The notes below the pieces were generated by a model, which worked only from the letters and a program-made list of their open reading frames with translations, was not told the origin of the DNA and did no database searches. Shown one piece after another: positions 8,171-15,809 of a stretch of DNA of 64,000 nucleotides. The stretch spans positions 1 through 64,000 of the forward strand of contig JAAEQC010000057.1 of NCBI GenBank assembly GCA_024231905.1, written 5' to 3'. A program made the position numbers and the translations under genes. Positions within the stretch are counted from its first letter, which is position 1, and each line of letters opens with the position of its first letter. The stretch comes from a bacterium. GTDB taxonomy: Bacteria; Krumholzibacteriota; Krumholzibacteriia; LZORAL124-64-63.

Positions 8171-9115
8171 TTGGTGATCGTCGTCGTGGCCTTGATCGTC
8201 ACCGTAGGCGGGGTCTACGCCCGCCAGCGCTGGGTGACCGCGAATTTCCACGAGGTCCTGTCCGGAGAGGTGTACCGCGCCGCCCAGCCATCGTCGGCCC
8301 AGCTGCGGGCCTGGACCGAGCAGCACGGCCTGGCCACGGTGCTCAACCTGCGCGACGACCGGGGTTTCCAGGACGAGGCCGCGGACGCCCGGTCCCTTGG
8401 CCTGCGGTACGTGCACCTGCCCATCTCCGATAGCCATCCCACCAAGCGCTGGGACTTCCTGGCGTTGCTGGACAGCCTGGAGTCCCTTCCGCGTCCCCTG
8501 CTGATCCATTGCCGCGCCGGCGCCGACCGCACGGGTGCCGCCAGCGCCCTGGCTCTCATGGCCGTGGGGGAGCGCCCGTTCGCCGAAGCCCGGGGGCAGC
8601 TGGCGCCGGCCTATCTGCATTTCGGAGACGACCCCGAGGCCGTCGAGGGCGTCGTGCTGAGGTACGCCGCCTACTGCGAGCGCTTTGATCGCGATCCTGG
8701 AGGCTGGGCCGAGTACCGGCGCTGGGCCGCGGACCATTACTCTCACGCCTTCTATCAGGTGGACATCACCGCGCCCGATACGATCCGCGCTGCTGCGGGG
8801 CGGCTCGCCGCGGTCGATCTGGTGGTCCACAACCGCACCGACCAGGCCGTTCCCGGCGGCCAGGCGGGATTCGACATCAAGCTCGCCGCTTACTTCGGCT
8901 CGGCCCTGGACCAGGTGCCCGACCGTGAGTTCTTCCCGCGCCTGGCGGTGACAGAGGACATCGCGCCCCACGACTCGCTGGCGGTGACAAGAGAGTTCCA
9001 GGCGCCAGAGGAGCCGGGCGTCTACGAACTGCGCTTCGATCTGTTGGAGGAGAACGTGACCTGGTTCTGCACGGCGGGTTCGCCGGAGTATGGGGTCGTG
9101 CTGACGGTACGCTGA
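8171..9115 (+). CDS. Membrane-anchored dual-specificity/tyrosine phosphatase-like protein
   Basis: About 314 residues from a TTG start. An N-terminal transmembrane helix (VIVVVALIVTVGGVY) is followed by a cysteine phosphatase domain: LSGEVYRAAQPSSAQLRAW, TVLNLRDDRG, and the P-loop HCRAGADRTGAAS with the catalytic Cys and Arg. Residues about 195-314 form a beta-rich domain of unknown type that ends WFCTAGSPEYGVVLTVR and would lie outside the membrane. The start is uncertain: the frame is open back to the protease TGA with no ATG or GTG. An ATC at 8135 preceded by AGGGGC would add INDLFREYLGKA, which looks coding. Confidence 0.72.
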   Translation: MVIVVVALIVTVGGVYARQRWVTANFHEVLSGEVYRAAQPSSAQLRAWTEQHGLATVLNLRDDRGFQDEAADARSLGLRYVHLPISDSHPTKRWDFLALLDSLESLPRPLLIHCRAGADRTGAASALALMAVGERPFAEARGQLAPAYLHFGDDPEAVEGVVLRYAAYCERFDRDPGGWAEYRRWAADHYSHAFYQVDITAPDTIRAAAGRLAAVDLVVHNRTDQAVPGGQAGFDIKLAAYFGSALDQVPDREFFPRLAVTEDIAPHDSLAVTREFQAPEEPGVYELRFDLLEENVTWFCTAGSPEYGVVLTVR

Positions 9116-9205
9116 CGTGAGACACAGACCCGCGCCGGGTGAGCCAGAATCTACGGTTTGGTCAAGTCGGGCGCCACGGGGTTCGAGTTCATGTCTTGGT
9201 CGCGG

Positions 9206-12058
9206 CTACTTCAGCAGGATCATCTTCTTCGTGCTGCCCAGAGGGTCTCCATCTAGAAGGAGCCGGTAGAAATAGACGCCGCTGGAGGCCCGGCTGCCGT
9301 GCCCGTCGGCCCCTCTCCAGATCAGATCGATGGGTCCCTGCTGCACCACTCCACCACCGACGCGCGCTACCAATGCGCCACGAACATCGTAGACTCGGAT
9401 TTCGACAACGCCGTCGCGCGGAATGTTACAGTGGAAGCGTGTCTCCGGATTGAACGGATTCGGTACGTTTCGTAGGTGGAGGCCCTCCGTTCGCCAGTCG
9501 ATCGTCGTATCGGACAGGTCCGATGGGAGTGGGACTGAATCCGTCGTAGCAGTCAGGGGCACCATGGTGTACGGAGCCAGTGGATCATTGGTTTCGATAT
9601 GCAAACAGCGCACGTAGGTCTGTTCGCTCGCGAAGGGCAGTGTGCCGGTGATCCGCATGATAGCCTCGCCACCTGGGGGAACGGTCACGGCGTTGGTATC
9701 TAGGACCAACTCGAGATTCGACCCGAGCAGCGAGTAGATTTCGTTGGCCAGTAGGTTGATGATCTCGGGAGTGCCGTCACCGTCGGCGTCGAGTCCGAAA
9801 TTGACGGCCTGGAAGGCGTTGAAGTACGCGTTGCGATGGGGATTCAATACGATAGCGGAATAGTCGGGGTGATCGGACAACGTCCCAAGGACAAGGGCGT
9901 CGTCCAGAACATCGACGAGTTGTCCATTGCGTTCATACTGGTCGTGTGACCACGATACCAGCCGGATCGAATTAGGATAGTTGAATACGGAATCATGGGG
10001 CATCTCCGCATGCAGCTCTGACGGCACAAAATACTCACCGTGGTATCTGACGCCCAGCAACGTGAACAGAGGGTGTTCCCAGTACTGGCTCATGAATGCA
10101 TCCGCGAAGACAAGGAACCCGCCCTCCGCCACGTATTCGTAGAGAGCGTCTAGGGCTCCGGATGTCATCGGACGCCTGCAATTGCTGACGAGAACGATCT
10201 CCCACGCCGTGTTGCTGCCGAGTTGAACCGCAAGAGAAGAGGAAAGTATTACCCTGCGCGGCGACAAACCCAGGGTTCGGACAGCCCGGTCGTAAAACCG
10301 CCAGTCCGTCGATGCATCTTCGAGTATGAGTGCCAAGCCGGATAGGTCCGTATGTGTCGGTAGCGTGCCTTCATCATCCGGTAGCGGCGGATATCCGGCC
10401 ACGGCAGTGACCAAAAGCGGCGAACCGCCCCTGTTGGCCATGACGACCTGCGATTCCATGGCGCTTCCCGGCATGCCCGATATCGCCAGAGATTCCGGAA
10501 CGATCTCCATGACCGGTGGATCGCCGGTGAACCCGACGAATACCACCTCGACGAATGGTTCGTCCGGGTCGTCCGCCTCGATGATGAGAGTCTCGTGGAT
10601 ATCCATCTGTCCAGTAGGTGTGTACATCACTTTGACGGGTAGGACCTCGCCAGAGGGCAGAACCTTTCTGTGGACATTAGGATGGAGATTGTAGTCTGGG
10701 CTATAGATCCTACTGATCTTGAGGTCAGCGCATCCCTTGTTCTCGACGAAGACCGTGTCGATGATCGTCGTACCCGAAAAGACGATACCGAGATCGACCA
10801 CGTGCGACGATACCTGGATATCGGGCGCGCTCTCGACATGCAACGCAGCCCCAAGAACCGTCCGCGGGTAGTCCGGGTCATTGGACGTGGCAACAATGTC
10901 CCTGGCGCGATTACCGGCGCAAAGCTCTCGCGCCGAATAGGTGACCACGAATTCGGCCGAGCCACCCGGAGCCACACTGGCTGCTGCCGGTTCGACCGCC
11001 AGCCAATCCGGTTCGACCAGGAGACTGATAATCTCGTTCTCGAGCAGATCGATCACATCCGGCATCTCGTCCCCGTCGAGGTCCCCGAGGTAGTTGAAGG
11101 CCTGGAAACCGTTGCAGATCGTCCTACCAGTGGTTCCTACTACGATAGCAGAGTCATCGGGATAGCCGTTAAACGCCGCCATCTTCACCGAGGGCTCCAA
11201 GGCGGTCAGAAGTTGTCCGTCTCGATAGCCCTGGTTGTCTGTCGGGTCGAGAGTCTTCACCCGATGAGGTAGATTGAAAATCCAGTGGTCGGACTCCGTC
11301 GCGGAGAATGCCAGAGGTTTGGTGATCGTATGAACGAAGCCGATACCAAGCGAGACCAGGAGCCGGTGATCCGGGTAGAGGTACATCTCCTGCTCCGCGA
11401 AGATCAATCGACCACCCGCATCGACATAATCGGCAAGGTCCTCGAGCATCCAATCGGTCGTGTGCCAGAAGTAGTTGTTGACGATGACCAGATCCCAGGC
11501 CGTGCCTTCGTTGAAGTCGGTCATGAAGGCGTCGACCGTCGCCGTCAAGACGTGACCTAGTCCCAGGTTCAGAAGTGCATGCGAGTAAGGATGGATGGGG
11601 GATGTGCCCCCCTCCAGCACGAGGATATTCTCGACTTCTCCGATACGATGGAGGTTCTCATAGATACGGCGCTCGAACGGAGGCAACTCGATACCAGGCT
11701 GAAGTGACTTCGAGGTCGCAGGCAATGCAGCAAAGGGAGTGTCTTTATGCGCGAACACCGCGTCACGATCGATGGCCTCGGCCGTGATTCCCTCACATGC
11801 ATCGACTACGACATCGAGGGCCGAGTCTCCGGTGTTCATCACCCTGATTCGGCGTTCGGCCGTTTCCCCCGTGAGTAGTTCCACGTCAAGGTAGTCGGCG
11901 TCGATCACGAGGACGGGGGCAGCGGAAGTGGCCGAACCCGTAGTCACCACAAACAGCATTGCCACGATAGGATGTAGCCGAAGCACTCGTGCGAATCGGG
12001 GGGAATACCGATGTGTGCTGCGCCTCGCGGCCGGATCTGTCTCTTCAGGTCGCTTCAT
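9206..12058 (-). CDS. Large secreted protein, duplicated module with ASH-like repeats and FlgD-like tail
   Basis: 950 residues. A hydrophobic export signal lies at about residues 28-48 (VLRLHPIVAMLFVVTTG). Two copies of an approximately 220-residue module are present (about 155-345 and 575-800). Both contain a WDLVIVNN / WEIVLVSN strand, DYVDAGGRLIFA / EYVAEGGFLVFA, and GFQAFNYLGDLDGDEMPD / AFQAVNFGLDADGDGTPE, followed by a leucine-rich EII/EIYSLL end. Between and after them are Ig-like repeats of the ASH/choice-of-anchor type (VVDLGIVFSGTTIIDTVFVEN). The last 90 residues (VPNPFNPETRF ... GVYFYRLLLDG ... KKMILLK) are a FlgD-like/type IX-like sorting tail. The modules resemble a ThuA/GATase-like fold by pattern only. 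Function unknown. The DNA is less GC-rich than its neighbours. Confidence 0.8.
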   Translation of the reverse strand: MKRPEETDPAARRSTHRYSPRFARVLRLHPIVAMLFVVTTGSATSAAPVLVIDADYLDVELLTGETAERRIRVMNTGDSALDVVVDACEGITAEAIDRDAVFAHKDTPFAALPATSKSLQPGIELPPFERRIYENLHRIGEVENILVLEGGTSPIHPYSHALLNLGLGHVLTATVDAFMTDFNEGTAWDLVIVNNYFWHTTDWMLEDLADYVDAGGRLIFAEQEMYLYPDHRLLVSLGIGFVHTITKPLAFSATESDHWIFNLPHRVKTLDPTDNQGYRDGQLLTALEPSVKMAAFNGYPDDSAIVVGTTGRTICNGFQAFNYLGDLDGDEMPDVIDLLENEIISLLVEPDWLAVEPAAASVAPGGSAEFVVTYSARELCAGNRARDIVATSNDPDYPRTVLGAALHVESAPDIQVSSHVVDLGIVFSGTTIIDTVFVENKGCADLKISRIYSPDYNLHPNVHRKVLPSGEVLPVKVMYTPTGQMDIHETLIIEADDPDEPFVEVVFVGFTGDPPVMEIVPESLAISGMPGSAMESQVVMANRGGSPLLVTAVAGYPPLPDDEGTLPTHTDLSGLALILEDASTDWRFYDRAVRTLGLSPRRVILSSSLAVQLGSNTAWEIVLVSNCRRPMTSGALDALYEYVAEGGFLVFADAFMSQYWEHPLFTLLGVRYHGEYFVPSELHAEMPHDSVFNYPNSIRLVSWSHDQYERNGQLVDVLDDALVLGTLSDHPDYSAIVLNPHRNAYFNAFQAVNFGLDADGDGTPEIINLLANEIYSLLGSNLELVLDTNAVTVPPGGEAIMRITGTLPFASEQTYVRCLHIETNDPLAPYTMVPLTATTDSVPLPSDLSDTTIDWRTEGLHLRNVPNPFNPETRFHCNIPRDGVVEIRVYDVRGALVARVGGGVVQQGPIDLIWRGADGHGSRASSGVYFYRLLLDGDPLGSTKKMILLK

Positions 12059-12117
12059 GACTCTCGCTCACTTGTGCGACAGAAACCTAATCGCAATACC
12101 TGTATGTCAACGTCGAG

Positions 12118-13308
12118 CTAGCGGAACAGGGCCTTCAATCCACCGAGACTCTCTCGTTGGGCCGGGACGGGCCCGGACGCCATGGGCATGTACTCGACAT
12201 GCGTATAGATCCCGGTATCGTCATTGGCATCCCAGATCCAACCCGCGACGGCAGTCGAATCCGCCGTTCCCCAGTAATTGTTCCGGAGATCGATGACGGC
12301 GGAATTTCCCAGGTCGTAGTTCTCTAGTCGCACTGAACGCAAGCCGCTGCTGAGGATATGGTTTCCGGACCCTCGGACCGAACTGCCACTCAGGAGAACC
12401 GTGCCGTCAGCTGCCGGCTCGATGATGTTGTCGTACAACTCGATCACTCCGCCCTCGGGACCATCAATCCAGAGCGCGTAGTCGACCGTGACCGCGTGTG
12501 ATCGGAGTCGGCAATTCTGCACGATGGCGTGTTGACCCGGGTTGGCTCCGATATAAAGCAGGTCGGAAAAATAGCAGCCGGTGATCTCGAAATGGCCTCC
12601 GACTGAACTCCGCACACCGCTCAGAAAGGAATTCGCGAGTATCGTGATACCGTTACTGCTGCCCACCCTCACATCGCCGCTGGACAGGAAACGACAGTCC
12701 TTAACAACCACAGAATCCTGCACAAACGCATACAGGCTATTTCGCAGGTTGCGGCCTGATAGCCCCCCGGATTCCATCGTGCAGTTGACGACGACCACAG
12801 CGCGGGCGATTTGACTCTGATCCCAAGAACTCCGACAACGAATTGAGTACGCATTACCCTGGAAACGGCAATTCTGAACACTCAGGTTCCTACCGTATGA
12901 CATAACACCCATGTATGTATTGACGATAGTGATGTTCTCGACAACAAGCGTCCCCGTCGACCACCATCTCAAACCGTAATACAAATCTTGGATGTCGTTG
13001 TACTGCAGGGGCCCGACGATGACGGAATCCGGGGAGTCACCGCGGATCGTCAAGTTCTTGTCTCCCTCGATATCGGCGACCACATACCGGACTCGCCACC
13101 CGTCGTCATATTCACTCAGTTCGCTGTACCGCCCCGGCGCCACGTAGATCGTATCCCCTGACGCTGCCCATTGCGCAGCCTCGTGGATTCTGTCCGAGTC
13201 GCCGCTTCCATCCAACGCGACACGCCAGGTCCGGGCCCAAACCTGTGAGGGAGGGGATATACAGATCGCCATGAACAGGAACGCCGAGATTAGGTGCCGG
13301 ACTTTCAT
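12118..13308 (-). CDS. Secreted right-handed parallel beta-helix protein
   Basis: 396 residues with a signal peptide (MKVRHLISAFLFMAICISPP). The start WRVALDGSGDSDRIHEAAQW followed by GDTIYVAPGRYSE is the classic opening of pectin-lyase-fold proteins with a DUF1565-like entry. Many short repeated strands follow (ITIVNTYMGVMSYGRNLSVQ, VVVVNCTMESGG, VVKDCRFLSSGD, ITGCYFSDL, IVQNCRLRS, IELYDNIIEP). No catalytic residues can be assigned, and many such proteins are binding or structural. It lacks the FlgD tail. Like the gene downstream of it, it uses AT-richer codons than the rest of the window. Confidence 0.8.
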   Translation of the reverse strand: MKVRHLISAFLFMAICISPPSQVWARTWRVALDGSGDSDRIHEAAQWAASGDTIYVAPGRYSELSEYDDGWRVRYVVADIEGDKNLTIRGDSPDSVIVGPLQYNDIQDLYYGLRWWSTGTLVVENITIVNTYMGVMSYGRNLSVQNCRFQGNAYSIRCRSSWDQSQIARAVVVVNCTMESGGLSGRNLRNSLYAFVQDSVVVKDCRFLSSGDVRVGSSNGITILANSFLSGVRSSVGGHFEITGCYFSDLLYIGANPGQHAIVQNCRLRSHAVTVDYALWIDGPEGGVIELYDNIIEPAADGTVLLSGSSVRGSGNHILSSGLRSVRLENYDLGNSAVIDLRNNYWGTADSTAVAGWIWDANDDTGIYTHVEYMPMASGPVPAQRESLGGLKALFR

Positions 13309-13445
13309 GACCCTGATCCCATACTGAGATATCTGTTCTCGATAATCGTTTTACCTCGCCTCATTGTATCACAATCTGACGGCCTCCAGTTATAGCGCGT
13401 CGGAGAATGTCCGGGCATCTCCAATGATTCTCATCATGGGCCTGC

Positions 13446-14945
13446 TCATTGACCGCCGTCGTCGCCCTGCGCTTCCATGCCCAGCCGCCCCAACGCCTCC
13501 AGCAACGCCTTCCCCTTGTCCAACGACTCATCATACTCGGCGTCCGGATCGCTGTCGGCGGTCACGGCGCCGCCGATGCCCACGGTGGCCCGCCCGCCCG
13601 CGCACACGGCCGTGCGGATCACGATGTTCAGGTCCATGCCGCCGGACCGGTCGAAGTAACCCACGGCGCCGCTGTAGGGACCGCGGTCCCAGGTCTCGTA
13701 GCGGTCGATGAGGCCCATGGCGGCGATCTTGGGCGCGCCGGTCATGGAGCCGCCGGGGAAGCAGGCGGCCACCAGGTCGAAGGCGTCGTGGTCGTCCCGG
13801 AGCCGGCCGCGGATGGTGGACACGAGCTGGTGGACCGTGGCGTAGGATTCCACCACCAGCAGCTCCGGCACGTGGACGCTGCCCAGTTCGCACACCCGCC
13901 CCAGGTCGTTCCGCGCCAGGTCCACGATCATGATGTTCTCGGCCTTGTCCTTCTCGCTCATGGCCAGGGAGCGCTTGAGCTTCTCGTCCGCCACCGGATC
14001 GGCGCCGCGGGGGCGGGTGCCCTTGATGGGACGGGTTTCGGCCAGGCGGTCCGGTGTCAGGCCGAGGAAGCGCTCCGGGGAGGCGGACACGAGCTGGTGG
14101 TCGCCCAGGTCGAGGAAGGTGGCGAAGGGGGCGGGGTCGATCTGGCGGAGGATCTCGTAGAGGCGCCAGGGGTCGCCCCGGAGGGCGGCTTCCAGGCGGT
14201 GGGTGAGGCACACCTCGAAGACGTCGCCGGCCAGGATGTGCTGGCGGCAGCGTTCCACCAGGGCGCCGTAGGCCACCCGGTCGCAGGTGGTGCCGACGGC
14301 GATCGACGCGCCGGCGGGGGCGGGCCGGGGACCGGGATCCGGCGCTGCGAGCCGTTCATTCCAGGCGGCGAAGCGGGCCTCGGCATCGCCTTCGGGATCG
14401 TCGCCGCGACCGGTCACCGTCAGGGAGGTGACGCCGGTCTCGTGATCGTGGGCCAGCACCTCGTCGGCCACCAGGAAGGCCAGGTCCGGCAGACCCTGGT
14501 CGTCGCGGCCTGTGTCGGGCAGGTTCTCCAGGGCGTGGCCCGCCTCGTAGCCCAACCAGCCCACCAGCCCGCCTGTGAAGGGGACGGCCGGGTCCCCGGG
14601 GGCCTCGGTCGCGTAGGCCTCCTGCAACTGCCGCAGGGTAGAGAAGGGATCGGCGCTCCAGGTGCGGCGCTCCGGTTCGGTGAGAACCGCGCCGTCGGGT
14701 CGCCGCCAGGTGGTGAGGGTGATCAGGAAGGCCTGGCCGCCGCGGGGACCGGGCATGCCGCGCCGCCGTTTGGCCGTGAGCAGGGCGCAGGGGCGGCCGC
14801 CGGTGAAGGTCCAGCGGCCCAGGGCGCCGCTCCCGGGTTCCTGGGCGCTGTCCAGCAGGAAGACCGGGCCGTCGGCGACGAAGAGGCGCGCGCAGCGCCA
14901 CGGGGGGCGGTCCAGGTCCAGGCGTCGAGTCAGGGTCGTGGTCAT
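13446..14945 (-). CDS. pabB: Aminodeoxychorismate synthase component I (PabB)
   Basis: 499 residues. The chorismate-binding domain occupies about residues 230-490, with FEVCLTHRLEA, ASPERFLGL, PIKGTRPRG, KDKAENIMIVDLARNDLGR, CFPGGSMTGAPK and YSGAVGYFD. The lysine in PIKGT distinguishes PabB from anthranilate synthase TrpE. It converts chorismate with ammonia to 4-amino-4-deoxychorismate for folate. No pabA or pabC gene is visible in the window. The ATG at 14945 overlaps the stop of the upstream gene as ATGA; the frame is open further upstream but those residues look non-coding. Confidence 0.92.
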   Translation of the reverse strand: MTTTLTRRLDLDRPPWRCARLFVADGPVFLLDSAQEPGSGALGRWTFTGGRPCALLTAKRRRGMPGPRGGQAFLITLTTWRRPDGAVLTEPERRTWSADPFSTLRQLQEAYATEAPGDPAVPFTGGLVGWLGYEAGHALENLPDTGRDDQGLPDLAFLVADEVLAHDHETGVTSLTVTGRGDDPEGDAEARFAAWNERLAAPDPGPRPAPAGASIAVGTTCDRVAYGALVERCRQHILAGDVFEVCLTHRLEAALRGDPWRLYEILRQIDPAPFATFLDLGDHQLVSASPERFLGLTPDRLAETRPIKGTRPRGADPVADEKLKRSLAMSEKDKAENIMIVDLARNDLGRVCELGSVHVPELLVVESYATVHQLVSTIRGRLRDDHDAFDLVAACFPGGSMTGAPKIAAMGLIDRYETWDRGPYSGAVGYFDRSGGMDLNIVIRTAVCAGGRATVGIGGAVTADSDPDAEYDESLDKGKALLEALGRLGMEAQGDDGGQ

Positions 14946-15652
14946 GTTCCGTCCAGGATGCGGTCCAGGCGCGCGCGCAGGGCCGTCACGTGGGTGCCTT
15001 CCCAGTAGAGCTGGTCGCAGTCGGCGCAAACATAATACACGTCGAGCCAAGCTGCCGTGCGCGGGGGGATGCGGTGGGCTACGTCGGCCTTGGCCACTTC
15101 GGATACCAGACCGTTGCAGCGGGGACAGCGGCCGAAGGGACGGGCCCGGGAGGCCAGGCCGTAGCGGCGGACCACGGCGGCCGCCTGGCGGTCCGGGTCG
15201 TCGTCGATCACCAGCATGGCGCGCACCAGTTCGCGGCGCTTGAGCAGGGCCCGGTGGCCGCTGAGTACGATGCGGTCCTCGTTCAGGCCCCGGCGGGCGA
15301 TCTCTGCCTCGTGGGCCTGCGGGCGCCAGGCCGTGTCGAAACCCAATGTGCGCAGCAGGCGGGCCAGGGCGCCCAGGTGGCCGTCGCAGAGGAAACGGGC
15401 GTCGCCGGGATCGGCCTGCCGGACCGGGGACACCGCCAGGACATCGCCGTCGGCAACCGGGGCCTCGAGACCGCGAGCCCCACCGCCGTCGTCCACGACT
15501 CGGCCGATCTCGCAGTGTGGAACCCCGGCGGCCTCGATTGCGTCCTTCACCGAGGTGGGTCCGGGCAGTCGCCGGACGACCCGTCCACAGCCACGTTGCC
15601 CGGTGGCGAGGCGGGCCAAACCGTCTTTCAAATCGAGAGTGATTGTCAACAT
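14942..15652 (-). CDS. Mut7-C RNase-type protein with N-terminal ubiquitin-like domain
   Basis: 236 residues. Residues about 1-78 resemble the Mut7-C ubiquitin (ThiS/MoaD-like) domain. From FLCDGHLGALARLLRTLGFDT onward is the Mut7-C domain, a PIN-like nuclease fold (first Asp in LCDGHLG). It includes EDRIVLSGHRALLKR and a C-terminal zinc ribbon (CPRCNGLV ... CADCDQLYWEGTH). The expected activity is RNA cleavage; the physiological target is unknown. The ATG at 15652 was chosen because homology begins there. The 3' end overlaps pabB by four bases, so the two are translationally coupled. Confidence 0.85.
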   Translation of the reverse strand: MLTITLDLKDGLARLATGQRGCGRVVRRLPGPTSVKDAIEAAGVPHCEIGRVVDDGGGARGLEAPVADGDVLAVSPVRQADPGDARFLCDGHLGALARLLRTLGFDTAWRPQAHEAEIARRGLNEDRIVLSGHRALLKRRELVRAMLVIDDDPDRQAAAVVRRYGLASRARPFGRCPRCNGLVSEVAKADVAHRIPPRTAAWLDVYYVCADCDQLYWEGTHVTALRARLDRILDGT

Positions 15653-15685
15653 TTCGTGAAACCTGCTCTCACCAGTCACGAACGT

Positions 15686-15715
15686 TTGACACGGCGCCCG
15701 GGTTCGGGCTAGGTT
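15686..15715 (+). promoter_or_regulatory. Sigma-70-like promoter for the outer-membrane operon
   Basis: A consensus TTGACA (15686-15691) and TAGGTT (15710-15715) are separated by 18 bases. They sit in the gap between the divergent Mut7-C gene (start 15652) and the operon starting at 15810, leaving a leader of roughly 90 bases. Read by eye; not tested. Confidence 0.5.
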
Positions 15716-15809
15716 AGCCGACCTTCCCCCGCCCGTGTGGGGCAGGATCACGTTAGCTTCGGGACCGCCCCCTCGCCTCCGCGGCCCCACACCTTGCCCG
15801 GAGGGCCTC

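Noticed and set aside
9116..9205. Possible tRNA-like stretch (GGTTCGAGTTC near 9178)
   Set aside because: No matching anticodon stem or acceptor stem could be drawn.
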